From Candidatus Zhuqueibacterota bacterium (lineage in GTDB: Bacteria; Zhuqueibacterota; QNDG01), in assembly GCA_003645915.1 (NCBI GenBank), contig QNDG01000116.1, positions 1 to 6,038 of the forward strand: 6,038 nucleotides of DNA, written 5' to 3'. Positions 1-6,038 of this stretch are shown here, in pieces. The notes beneath the pieces are model-generated. The model was not told the origin of the DNA, ran no database searches, and saw only the letters and a program-made list of their open reading frames with translations. Position 1 is the first letter of the stretch; every line of letters starts with the position of its first letter. The position numbers were made by a program, and so were the translations under genes.

Positions 1-1091
1 GAATGATGATTTTTGCCAGTTGGTCCATATGTAACAAAAGGGATTTTCTTTTCAGAAAAAAACCGTCCGTCACTGGCACCAGCACTAGGAATAAATGGAA
101 TGTCTGCACCTTCAATCACATCAACAATAGCTTTAAATTCCCTTAACTTTCTATTATTCACCGGTGTATAACTTACTGATCCTATAGTTTTATACTCTAC
201 TGTGTTGCGTTCACCATAACTTTTTGCTATCTGATTTACAAGAGATTTAATGTCTTCTATTTTATCATTCTCAGTATATCTGATGTCAATACTGCATTTT
301 ACAACGCCTGCAATAGCATTTGATGTATCCAAGATAAACTTATCCTGACAATTTGATCTCTCAACCAATTTTTTTATTTGAGTTACACTTGCAGTTGTTC
401 TCCAATCATCCTCACTTTGTGATAAATTGAACTTACTTAAAATATCCTGGCACAATCTAAATGCTTTTGTATATGCACAATCCCCTAACCATGGTCTTGA
501 AGCATGGCTGCTTTTCCCGAAAATAGTTATTGTTAACCAGATAAATCCTTTCTCCTTATTAATTATACCATGTCTTTCTCCAGGATCTGGCGTTACAACA
601 AATTCAGGTCTCATACCGATCTTATTAACAATTATATTTGATCCGTTAAATCCGCCACTTTCTTCATCACTTACAACTGCCATTGCAATATTGGGTTTCT
701 CTCTCTTCTCTGCATAATGATTCATTATCTCTATCATGGCTGCAACACCAGATTTCATATCCTTAGCGCCTCTTCCGTATATCTTTCCGTCTTTTTCATA
801 AGGATGGAACTGGCTTTCATCGCCATTTACTACATCAATATGTCCTACCATTAAGAGATCTGGTTCCCAATCGTGGAATTTAGCAATTAATATAGGGCAG
901 GACTCATCATAAATGTATTCATCAGCACGATCTGTAATAATTGATTTATGCAACGACTTACAAACAAAACCCATACACTTATTAATTTCATCCTTAAATA
1001 TTTTTGTAGTCTCAGAATCTTTATTATCAGGTCTTACAGTCTTAAATTTAATTAAATTATTTGTCAATAATTTAAGTTCATCAATTATCAT
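1..1091 (-). CDS. M20-family metallohydrolase (ArgE/DapE-like), 3' end cut by window edge
   Basis: This reading frame stays open for 363 codons from the ATG at 1091 to the left window edge, so the stop codon lies outside. The product is a cytoplasmic M20 amidohydrolase/peptidase, the family of acetylornithine deacetylase, succinyl-diaminopimelate desuccinylase and several di- or aminopeptidases. Visible metal-site motifs, in order, are GHIDVV (His84, Asp86), GRGAKDMKSG (Asp111, bridging ligand), SDEESGG (Glu143 as general base, Glu144 as ligand), TPDPGE (Asp169) and a final GPTGKNHH at residues 357-363 (terminal His ligand). SSHASRP near 194-200 marks the start of the inserted dimerisation or lid domain. 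ArgE/DapE proteins are usually about 375-420 residues, so only the last few tens of residues are missing. The start is supported by GGAAG six bases upstream. An upstream in-frame TAA and the lack of another ATG, GTG or TTG in between exclude a longer form. The gene begins 53 bases after the ABC ATPase gene with no terminator between, so the two are probably co-transcribed. The substrate cannot be read from the sequence: DapE, ArgE or a general peptidase are all possible. Confidence 0.93.
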   Translation of the reverse strand, partial: MIIDELKLLTNNLIKFKTVRPDNKDSETTKIFKDEINKCMGFVCKSLHKSIITDRADEYIYDESCPILIAKFHDWEPDLLMVGHIDVVNGDESQFHPYEKDGKIYGRGAKDMKSGVAAMIEIMNHYAEKREKPNIAMAVVSDEESGGFNGSNIIVNKIGMRPEFVVTPDPGERHGIINKEKGFIWLTITIFGKSSHASRPWLGDCAYTKAFRLCQDILSKFNLSQSEDDWRTTASVTQIKKLVERSNCQDKFILDTSNAIAGVVKCSIDIRYTENDKIEDIKSLVNQIAKSYGERNTVEYKTIGSVSYTPVNNRKLREFKAIVDVIEGADIPFIPSAGASDGRFFSEKKIPFVTYGPTGKNHH

Positions 1092-1097
1092 AAAAGG

Positions 1098-1102
1098 CTT
1101 CC
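1098..1102 (-). promoter_or_regulatory. Ribosome binding site of the M20 gene
   Basis: GGAAG on the minus strand lies six bases before the ATG at 1091. It is a partial but well-spaced Shine-Dalgarno and supports this ATG as the start. A second purine run (AAAAAGAG, around 1111-1118) is too far upstream to serve this codon. Confidence 0.55.
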
Positions 1103-1144
1103 AGACAATCTCTTTTTAATTATTAATGCAACTACCATTTAGGT

Positions 1145-2239
1145 CTATACAATTACCTTACCATTTTTGACTGAGTAAAAATGCAACCTATCCAATTTCG
1201 GATATAATGTAATTTGCGAACCAAGACTTGCTTCAAACATTTCATTTGTCCGATAAATAAATTTACTTCCCCCTGCAACCAAGTAGAAATAGGTCTCACT
1301 GCCCATAGGTTCAATCAATTCCACATTCGCTTTAATTTTAATATTATAACCATCTTTGGATTTCCTTCTTGTAAAATGCTCCGGTCTTATTCCTAAAATT
1401 ATTTCAGACTCATCATAATCCATTAATTTATGTTTAATTTCATCTGGAATATCTATCTCAAACCCATCGGTCTTAAATGTTAATTTATTAAATTTATTTA
1501 TCTTGCCTTTAAAGAAATTCATAGATGGGCTTCCAATAAACCCTGCTACAAAAAGATTATCTGGATTATTATAGACATTAATAGGTGTATCTATCTGTTG
1601 GATGATGCCATCTTTCATAATAATAATTCTATCACCCATAGTCATCGCCTCAACCTGATCATGGGTTACATATACAATTGTTGTCTGAAGTTTCTTATGT
1701 AATTTATTTAATTCCAAACGCATTTGAACCCTTAACTTGGCATCAAGATTACTCAATGGTTCATCAAATAAAAATACAGCCGGCTTTCTGACAATAGCGC
1801 GGCCTAAAGCAACTCTTTGCCTTTGTCCTCCGGAAAGAGCTTTAGGTTTTCTTTTCAATAAATCAGTCAACTCCAGTAATTCCGCTGCTTCATGAACCCT
1901 TTTTTCAATCTCATATTTAGAATATTTTCGAAGTTTCAAACCAAATGCCATATTTTCATAAACTGTCATATGTGGATAAAGAGCATAATTTTGAAATACC
2001 ATTGCAATATTTCTATCTTTAGGTGAGACATCATTTATTTTCTTACCATCCAAATATATACTTCCCATACTTATCTTTTCCAACCCTGCAATCATTCTTA
2101 AAAGTGTCGACTTACCACAACCCGATGGCCCTACAAGTACAATAAACTCTTTATCTTTAACCACAAATTTTGCTTTTTTTACAGCAACAACGTCGTTGTC
2201 ATAAGATTTCGATACATTCCTGAATTCTAATGATGCCAT
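1145..2239 (-). CDS. MalK/UgpC-type ABC transporter ATP-binding protein
   Basis: This is a 364-residue ATPase of the CUT1/MalK-UgpC-MsmX class, which sits on the inner face of the cytoplasmic membrane and powers import of oligosaccharides, glycerol-3-phosphate or similar solutes. All catalytic motifs are intact: Walker A GPSGCGKST (37-45), Q-loop Gln83, ABC signature LSGGQ (135-139), Walker B AVFLFDEP (154-161, catalytic Glu160), D-loop SNLD (163-166) and switch His193 in VTHDQ. The C-terminal third has the MalK-type regulatory fold with GSPSMNF (236-242) and LGIRPEH (282-288), followed by a TOBE-like region. The length is close to that of E. coli MalK (371). The ATG at 2239 is preceded by GGAG six bases upstream, and the first residues (MASLEFRNVSKSY) fit the family N-terminus. 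It has its own promoter and leads an M20 gene by 53 bases. No permease or binding-protein gene lies in the window, so it may serve distant permeases, as MsmX does in Bacillus. The substrate is not determined. MalK-like sugar import is the likeliest reading from the family. Confidence 0.97.
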   Translation of the reverse strand: MASLEFRNVSKSYDNDVVAVKKAKFVVKDKEFIVLVGPSGCGKSTLLRMIAGLEKISMGSIYLDGKKINDVSPKDRNIAMVFQNYALYPHMTVYENMAFGLKLRKYSKYEIEKRVHEAAELLELTDLLKRKPKALSGGQRQRVALGRAIVRKPAVFLFDEPLSNLDAKLRVQMRLELNKLHKKLQTTIVYVTHDQVEAMTMGDRIIIMKDGIIQQIDTPINVYNNPDNLFVAGFIGSPSMNFFKGKINKFNKLTFKTDGFEIDIPDEIKHKLMDYDESEIILGIRPEHFTRRKSKDGYNIKIKANVELIEPMGSETYFYLVAGGSKFIYRTNEMFEASLGSQITLYPKLDRLHFYSVKNGKVIV

Positions 2240-2245
2240 TCATTT

Positions 2246-2249
2246 CTCC
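2246..2249 (-). promoter_or_regulatory. Ribosome binding site of the ABC ATPase gene
   Basis: GGAG on the minus strand (extended as GGAGAAA) is six bases from the ATG at 2239. The spacing is good and supports the start chosen. Confidence 0.6.
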
Positions 2250-2296
2250 ATTATAGATTTTTCTTGTCAAGGCCTTATTTTAAATTATTTACTACT

Positions 2297-2325
2297 ATTA
2301 TATATTAATTAAATCACAATCGCAA
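2297..2325 (-). promoter_or_regulatory. Sigma70-like promoter for the ABC ATPase-M20 unit
   Basis: Read on the minus strand there is a -35-like TTGCGA (2325-2320, four of six consensus bases), a 17-base spacer, and a perfect -10 TATAAT (2302-2297). Transcription would begin near 2290 and leave a leader of about 50 bases before the ATG at 2239. It lies just downstream of the terminator that closes the preceding gene, which is where a new promoter is expected. The region is very AT-rich, so a -10 match alone would be weak. The spacing and location add weight. No operator could be recognised. Confidence 0.6.
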
Positions 2326-2345
2326 GTATTTCAAATATATTTATT

Positions 2346-2386
2346 AAAAAGGGGGCAGAAAAATAAATCCCAAAAGTCTCTGCCCC
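2346..2386 (-). terminator. Rho-independent terminator after the T9SS beta-helix gene
   Basis: On the minus strand GGGGCAGA (2386-2379) pairs perfectly with TCTGCCCC (2359-2352) around a 19-base loop. One C and then five T (2350-2346) follow, with further AT-rich sequence after that. The eight-base GC-rich stem stands out in an otherwise very AT-rich spacer. It begins about 50 bases after the stop codon at 2439 and should end the T9SS gene transcript, separating it from the ABC ATPase unit. The loop is longer than usual, and the reverse orientation has only an A/T-mixed tail, so minus-strand termination is the better reading. Confidence 0.8.
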
Positions 2387-2438
2387 AAAATATTTTCCCT
2401 TAATGCTAATTAAAGTATTTATCTTATCAAGAAACCTC

Positions 2439-4094
2439 TTACTTTAATAGCATCATTTTTTTGGATTCTGCCACAGAACCCACCTTTATAGTATAATAAT
2501 AAATACCACTTGACATCTTCAAACCCTGCTCATTAGTCCCATCCCATGATACACGATAAAAACCAGCAGGTTTCTGTTTATCAACAAGTGTCTTTACTTT
2601 TTGTCCCAGCATGTTAAAGACTTCCAGAGTCACATAACTGCTCTTCTTTAGGCTAAAGCTAATCTTCGTTTCAGGATTAAACGGATTGGGATAATTTTGC
2701 GTCAAAGTAAATTCCTTGGGCATCACATTACTCTCTTCTGGCTCAACTTTTGTATCAAATATATCTTTTTTATCCGGGAACCAATTCAAATCCCCAAGTG
2801 GCAATCCATCGGTGCCTGCAGTTAACAGTGCAGTATTTGTATAAGACAAATCTTCAGGAATAGGCCAGCGGCCGGGGAAAACTGCTGCACCGGAAGGATT
2901 ATAAAAATATGGATGAGTCGTTCCTTCCTCTCTTAGGGCCTTAATAAATACAAGCAAACTATCAATCTGTTTCATTACATCTGCATTAAATCCAGGGTCT
3001 GCCTCTACATTGTTCTCTTCAACCAAATATGGATAATTTGTATCATCATCAAACATTGATTTTGTTCTGTCATTCATCCATACAGGAGCAGAAAGAGAAT
3101 CATTACCTGCCCAGTAATCTTTAATCTTCTGCGGCCAGAAATACGCATTATTAACAAAATTGATCTTTCTATTTGCTTCTGATATACTATGATTAGTAGC
3201 CATATCACTTGGGATAGTATCAATACTAAATACAGCCATACGTTCGCCATCCCAGTCATACCAGCCATCATTACGTTCTTCCTCTGTTTCTCCCACAGAA
3301 GCAGGGCTAAAGAAAATATTGTTCTTAATATCTGCATTGCTTAGGTACGGAGTATAGAAAGGATTTATATTGTTAATGAAAAGTGTATTATGCTCAAACC
3401 GCACATAATTTGCATACTGCTTTGCATTACAAAGGAAATAAGATGATCCATTAAACAGTGTACAGTTAACAACAGAAATTGTATCCATTGCAGAGCCGTA
3501 GTTAAAAAAGAACTGACCGTCAAATTGTCCAACATCATTTATATTTCTCCAAAGACAGTCTTTTGCATACAGAGATGTATTTTCCCCGATGTTTGCAATT
3601 CCTGCGGCAGTATAAGCATCGCAAATACAACCTTCAAGAGTCATTTTCGTATCAGTTCCACCGAGAATGAGCGGTCTGTCCCATGGATTTCTTTCCCCAT
3701 TTGGAGCCATTCCTAGAAAATAAATATTCTTGAAATAAGCGTCTTCATAACAATAAAAAGTAACTCTTGGAATGCTGCCATCGTCTAATGGGAATGGTGC
3801 TATTACAGGGGGCTGTTTAGTATCATCATCATCTGCAATGAGAGTCAAAGGGAATTCAACAAAGGTTTTACCATTAACCAGATATATCTCACCTCTCTTC
3901 AGGCGATAAACACGGTTAATGTTATTTCTCTCTCCTGTTGCAGTAGTATCTCCTAATATAAATCTTGGTAGCGCACCAACCGCCCCTTCTGAATCGGAGC
4001 TTGGAACATCAAGCGTATCAGGAGCTTGTGCAAATGATTGTCCCACAGACATCAGAACAAACATAATCATAATAATCGTTGCTTTTTTTAACAT
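2439..4094 (-). CDS. Secreted beta-helix-like protein with T9SS type A sorting domain
   Basis: This is a 551-residue exported protein of unknown activity. Residues 1-22 are a Sec signal peptide: a basic MLKK start, a hydrophobic core, and likely cleavage SFA|QA after Ala22. Residues of roughly 60-265 look like a right-handed parallel beta-helix, with short repeated strand-turn units rich in Asn and aromatics such as VVNCTLFNG, FEHNTLFINN and IKNNIFFSP. All six cysteines (115, 156, 158, 180, 211, 222) fall inside that part. Residues of about 270-450 form a second region I do not recognise, ending in PLGDLNWFP. Residues of about 456-551 are a T9SS type A C-terminal sorting domain with YPNPFNP (468-474), MLGQKVKTL (495-503), SSGIYYY and the final KKMMLLK. 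Such domains direct passage through the T9SS and usually anchoring at the surface. The ATG at 4094 has AAGGAG seven bases upstream. The gene follows the TonB-dependent receptor by 135 bases in the same direction. Beta-helix folds often bind or cleave polysaccharides, but no lyase or hydrolase active site is visible, so an enzymatic label is not justified. Confidence 0.9.
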   Translation of the reverse strand: MLKKATIIMIMFVLMSVGQSFAQAPDTLDVPSSDSEGAVGALPRFILGDTTATGERNNINRVYRLKRGEIYLVNGKTFVEFPLTLIADDDDTKQPPVIAPFPLDDGSIPRVTFYCYEDAYFKNIYFLGMAPNGERNPWDRPLILGGTDTKMTLEGCICDAYTAAGIANIGENTSLYAKDCLWRNINDVGQFDGQFFFNYGSAMDTISVVNCTLFNGSSYFLCNAKQYANYVRFEHNTLFINNINPFYTPYLSNADIKNNIFFSPASVGETEEERNDGWYDWDGERMAVFSIDTIPSDMATNHSISEANRKINFVNNAYFWPQKIKDYWAGNDSLSAPVWMNDRTKSMFDDDTNYPYLVEENNVEADPGFNADVMKQIDSLLVFIKALREEGTTHPYFYNPSGAAVFPGRWPIPEDLSYTNTALLTAGTDGLPLGDLNWFPDKKDIFDTKVEPEESNVMPKEFTLTQNYPNPFNPETKISFSLKKSSYVTLEVFNMLGQKVKTLVDKQKPAGFYRVSWDGTNEQGLKMSSGIYYYTIKVGSVAESKKMMLLK

Positions 4095-4098
4095 TTTT

Positions 4099-4107
4099 CC
4101 TCTCCTT
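4099..4107 (-). promoter_or_regulatory. Ribosome binding site of the T9SS beta-helix gene
   Basis: AAGGAGAGG on the minus strand is followed by AAAA and the ATG at 4094. The AAGGAG core is seven bases from the start. This is a strong Shine-Dalgarno and fixes the start of the secreted protein. Confidence 0.8.
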
Positions 4108-4125
4108 ATTGATTGTTGTTAAAAA

Positions 4126-4158
4126 CTATTTCAATTTATATCTGTCTCTAATACTCAA
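4126..4158 (-). CDS. Possible 10-codon leader ORF upstream of the T9SS gene
   Basis: A TTG codon at 4158 opens a short frame ending in TAG at 4126-4128 and would encode (M/L)SIRDRYKLK. It lies six bases after a full-length Shine-Dalgarno match (4171-4161), which is ideal spacing, and ends 31 bases before the start of the secreted-protein gene. An in-frame TGA just upstream rules out a longer form. Nothing in the residues suggests a classic attenuator (no run of one amino acid), and no terminator hairpin follows it. It could be a regulatory leader peptide, or a remnant of a beta-barrel C-terminus (such proteins often end in strands like IRYKLK), or it may not be translated at all. The codon is TTG rather than ATG, so confidence is low. 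Confidence 0.25.
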   Translation of the reverse strand: MSIRDRYKLK

Positions 4159-4160
4159 CC

Positions 4161-4171
4161 ATCACCTCCTT
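4161..4171 (-). promoter_or_regulatory. Full-length consensus Shine-Dalgarno not attached to a large gene
   Basis: The minus strand reads AAGGAGGTGAT, an 11-base complement to the standard 16S rRNA 3' end, and a stronger match than any ribosome binding site of the real genes here. The next large start codon is at 4094, 66 bases away, and has its own ribosome binding site. The only well-spaced start is the TTG at 4158. The ATG at 4162-4160 overlaps the motif and would give only MVEY. It may drive a leader peptide or act as a ribosome standby site in the 5' leader. Confidence 0.5.
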
Positions 4172-4176
4172 CTCAT

Positions 4177-4192
4177 ATTTATTTATTTATTA
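4177..4192. repeat. Short ATTT tandem repeat
   Basis: The plus strand has ATTT three times followed by ATTA, read on the minus strand as TAATAAATAAATAAAT. It lies just upstream of the isolated Shine-Dalgarno in the receptor-to-T9SS spacer. It may simply reflect base composition, or keep the leader unstructured. It is short enough that length variation between strains would be worth noting but is not shown here. Confidence 0.4.
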
Positions 4193-4229
4193 CATCCATA
4201 TTTGTAATTGTAATTCTATATATAATTAA

Positions 4230-6038
4230 TTACTTTATTCTATAACGAATTCCAAAATCAAAACCTCGTCCATAGTACTGTTCAGAAGAAGGATAACCTG
4301 TTCCAATATTCAAATTTCTATCAAATGTACCTGTAATATTTCGTCCGTTAAAGTATAATTGTAACCCTTCCCATGGAAGTTCCTGCTTAATTGATATATC
4401 CCATCTCCAATAATCATCTGTGATTTCACGTAATTCCGGCCAAAAATCCACACCTCTGAAAATATTAGATTGATACAGCAGAGAAATCCTGCCAGAAAAC
4501 CCTTTATAATCAAAACCAAAAGCAACATTTGCAATATCATCCGGCTGATCAAGCATCCTTGCTGTATAAAAAGTATCAACTACAGTCTGACTGTACCACG
4601 GCGGTTCTGGTATAAATTCAGTATAAACTATTGAACGAGGATATTTCGCCTCGGAAAAAATATGCGTGTAATTAACATCTAACACCAAACCTTTTAATAT
4701 ACCGGGCAGATATCTGAAATTTGTCTGCCAGCTGGTCTCAATACCCCACAGATCAACTGCATACTGATTGTTTAAGTCTGAATATAATTTTTTACCCTTT
4801 TCACTATCACTCAGACCAATCTCCGAAGGATCAAGAAGGACTCTTCCGTTGATTGCAAATATCATATCTTCAATATTTTTCTTAAAACCTCCAATTGTGA
4901 ACAGTCCGAAGGTATTATCATAAAAAGACAAATAGAGATCAAAATTTTCCGAACGTGTGGGTTTTAGTTTATAATCTTTCCATGTTATGGTCTCACGGCC
5001 AATATTTAGACGGGGAATAATTTTAATATAGTCAGGTCGTGAAAGTGTATTTGTATATGCAAACCGAATATCAAACCAATCAACAGGTTTGTATTTTAAG
5101 TGTACTATGGGCAACAGATTGGCATTCGTAACATCTGTAGTAGTATCTGTATGTACATACGTTGTCTGAGGCTTACCTATAGTTGAATTTCCCTGAATAC
5201 CAGTATATTTCCTTCTTACTTCTTCATATCGTACACCAGCTATTAATCTTATGACATTCGCGTATTGAATATCTGTCATAAAGTATCCGGCATTTAAATA
5301 CTCATTACCAGAATAATCATATAAGGTAGAAGACAGATCCATGTGCCGGTATGCTTCGCTATCACCAAAGGCTTTAAGTACATCAACAACATCGTACATT
5401 AAACCTATATCTGCTGCTGGCCAGGTATCATATTTCCCTTTTAGGAATTCCATCGGATTATAACCTTTGTCAAAGAACAAAGGGAAGGGTAAATTAAGAC
5501 TACCACTTTGAACAGTCTCTTGCATCCATGGGAAAGCATTTAAAATAGCATCCCTCGCTCCCTGACCACTTCCATAATTGAGAAAGCCTCCTGCAGCATT
5601 GTAATCATATTCACGATCTCTATAGGCGAACTTACCCCCTAATTTAAATTTAGTTGAAATCTTTCTAAATAAATTAAATTCCTTACTAAGATCAATTTTT
5701 GCAGTTATCTCTCTGTCCTTTGAGTACTCATCGTACTGATAAATATCTGCAAGTACTGTATTATCAAGATTATTTACAGCATAATTTGGCAGTTCAGTGG
5801 GAGGAACGGTCCTGTCAAAATTTTGTAGCGCATTTACCTCGTTGAAATTAAAAGACAAATTTCTCGGAGACTTTTGCTCGGAATAAGAATGAGAAACCTC
5901 TGCATTAATATTAAGAAAAGGCCAATTTTGAGTATAAGTTAGCGAATTGACCATGACATTAAGTTTTCTTTCGGAATCATTGGTTGTATAATCATGTGTG
6001 CTCAAAGAGATACCAAAAGATTGACTGCGACTCTCGGC
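4230..6038 (-). CDS. TonB-dependent outer-membrane receptor, C-terminal 602 residues (5' end beyond window)
   Basis: The frame is open from the right window edge to the TAA at 4230-4232. The signal peptide, TonB box and plug domain are therefore outside, and the visible part is most of the 22-strand beta-barrel. Counting from the window edge, diagnostic barrel features include LIAGVRYEEV (265-274), LLPIVHLKYK (308-317), FAYTNTLSRPDY (326-337), LKPTRSENFDLYLS (358-371), FTIGGFKKNIEDMIF (380-394) and a late FNGRNITG (563-570). These resemble the Caulobacter/Xanthomonas-type TonB-dependent receptor group, many members of which import oligosaccharides. A TTG at 6005 is the first possible start codon in view but is not the real start: the codons upstream (AESRSQSFGISL) continue the frame and a barrel start there would lack a signal peptide. 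The last strand is GRGFDFGIRYRIK, ending in Ile-Lys instead of the usual terminal aromatic residue. The receptor would import a ligand across the outer membrane with TonB-ExbBD energy. Its ligand is unknown. No SusD-like partner is in the window. The downstream T9SS gene is in the same direction, with no hairpin terminator between. Confidence 0.93.
   Translation of the reverse strand, partial: AESRSQSFGISLSTHDYTTNDSERKLNVMVNSLTYTQNWPFLNINAEVSHSYSEQKSPRNLSFNFNEVNALQNFDRTVPPTELPNYAVNNLDNTVLADIYQYDEYSKDREITAKIDLSKEFNLFRKISTKFKLGGKFAYRDREYDYNAAGGFLNYGSGQGARDAILNAFPWMQETVQSGSLNLPFPLFFDKGYNPMEFLKGKYDTWPAADIGLMYDVVDVLKAFGDSEAYRHMDLSSTLYDYSGNEYLNAGYFMTDIQYANVIRLIAGVRYEEVRRKYTGIQGNSTIGKPQTTYVHTDTTTDVTNANLLPIVHLKYKPVDWFDIRFAYTNTLSRPDYIKIIPRLNIGRETITWKDYKLKPTRSENFDLYLSFYDNTFGLFTIGGFKKNIEDMIFAINGRVLLDPSEIGLSDSEKGKKLYSDLNNQYAVDLWGIETSWQTNFRYLPGILKGLVLDVNYTHIFSEAKYPRSIVYTEFIPEPPWYSQTVVDTFYTARMLDQPDDIANVAFGFDYKGFSGRISLLYQSNIFRGVDFWPELREITDDYWRWDISIKQELPWEGLQLYFNGRNITGTFDRNLNIGTGYPSSEQYYGRGFDFGIRYRIK

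Noticed and set aside
56..62. Possible frameshift at a run of seven A in the M20 gene
   Set aside because: Counting the run as seven keeps the frame open and yields the expected DGRFF...TYGPTG...HH continuation, so no frameshift is present.
427..1119. Plus-strand open frames of 96 and 68 codons
   Set aside because: They lie antisense to the M20 gene, whose minus-strand frame carries all family motifs. The plus-strand products look like random translation.
2240..2254. ATG GAG AAA TGA mini-frame just before the ATPase start
   Set aside because: Three codons that coincide with the ATPase ribosome binding site. Best explained by the GGAG motif itself.
2250..2270. TTGACA and TATAAT close to the ATPase start on the minus strand
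   Set aside because: Each hexamer is perfect, but the spacer is only 9 bases, and the start of transcription would fall at or inside the ribosome binding site. The 17-base-spaced pair at 2325-2297 is better.
3074..4122. Open frames in other phases across the T9SS gene (both strands)
   Set aside because: They overlap a frame with signal peptide and sorting domain, show no family features, and have no suitable ribosome binding site.
4161..4171. Fragment of a 16S rRNA 3' end on the plus strand (ATCACCTCCTT)
   Set aside because: The conserved GCGGTTGG that precedes this motif in 16S rRNA is absent, so the match is better read as a minus-strand Shine-Dalgarno.
4204..4233. GTAATT / AATTAC inverted repeat at the end of the receptor gene
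   Set aside because: A six-base AT-only stem with no following T-run. It is too weak to call a terminator.
4310..4579. 89-codon minus-strand frame within the receptor gene
   Set aside because: It is an alternate phase of the TonB-receptor barrel region and has no independent support.

Overview
The window is an AT-rich bacterial segment with all four protein genes on the minus strand. Read in the direction of transcription (high to low coordinates) they are: the C-terminal part of a TonB-dependent outer-membrane receptor, cut by the right window edge; a secreted 551-residue beta-helix-like protein with a type IX secretion (T9SS) sorting domain; a complete MalK/UgpC-type ABC transporter ATPase; and an M20-family metallohydrolase (ArgE/DapE type), cut by the left window edge. 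No RNA gene, mobile element, CRISPR array or phage gene was found. No gene-free stretch exceeds 300 bases.

Organism: a TonB-dependent receptor means a Gram-negative outer membrane. A C-terminal domain carrying YPNPFNP, MLGQKV and a final KKMMLLK points to the T9SS, which is largely restricted to the FCB (Fibrobacterota-Chlorobiota-Bacteroidota) superphylum. The genes whose starts lie in the window have purine-rich Shine-Dalgarno sequences, and a sigma70-like promoter precedes the ATPase gene. Bacteroidota proper usually lack both features, so a non-Bacteroidota FCB lineage (Ignavibacteriota, Calditrichota, KSB1 or Marinimicrobia-like) seems more likely. This is inference.

Layout: 6038-4230 is the receptor. 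4229-4095 is a 135-base spacer holding a full-length consensus Shine-Dalgarno followed by a 10-codon ORF, which is the oddest feature here. 4094-2439 is the T9SS cargo protein, followed by a rho-independent terminator at 2386-2346. 2325-2297 is a promoter with a perfect -10 box and 17-base spacing, giving a leader of about 50 bases to the ATPase gene (2239-1145). After 53 bases the M20 gene begins (1091 to beyond base 1).

Functional reading: there appear to be two transcription units. The receptor and T9SS protein both belong at the cell surface and may act on the same extracellular ligand, probably a saccharide or glycoconjugate. The ATPase would power an inner-membrane importer, most likely for sugars, whose permease and binding protein are not here. 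The M20 enzyme is a cytoplasmic zinc-type amidohydrolase or peptidase. A combined uptake-and-processing locus is possible, but the terminator and promoter between the two halves mean they need not be functionally coupled. I see no clearly new system. The leader ORF and the uncharacterised T9SS protein are the items most worth a second look.
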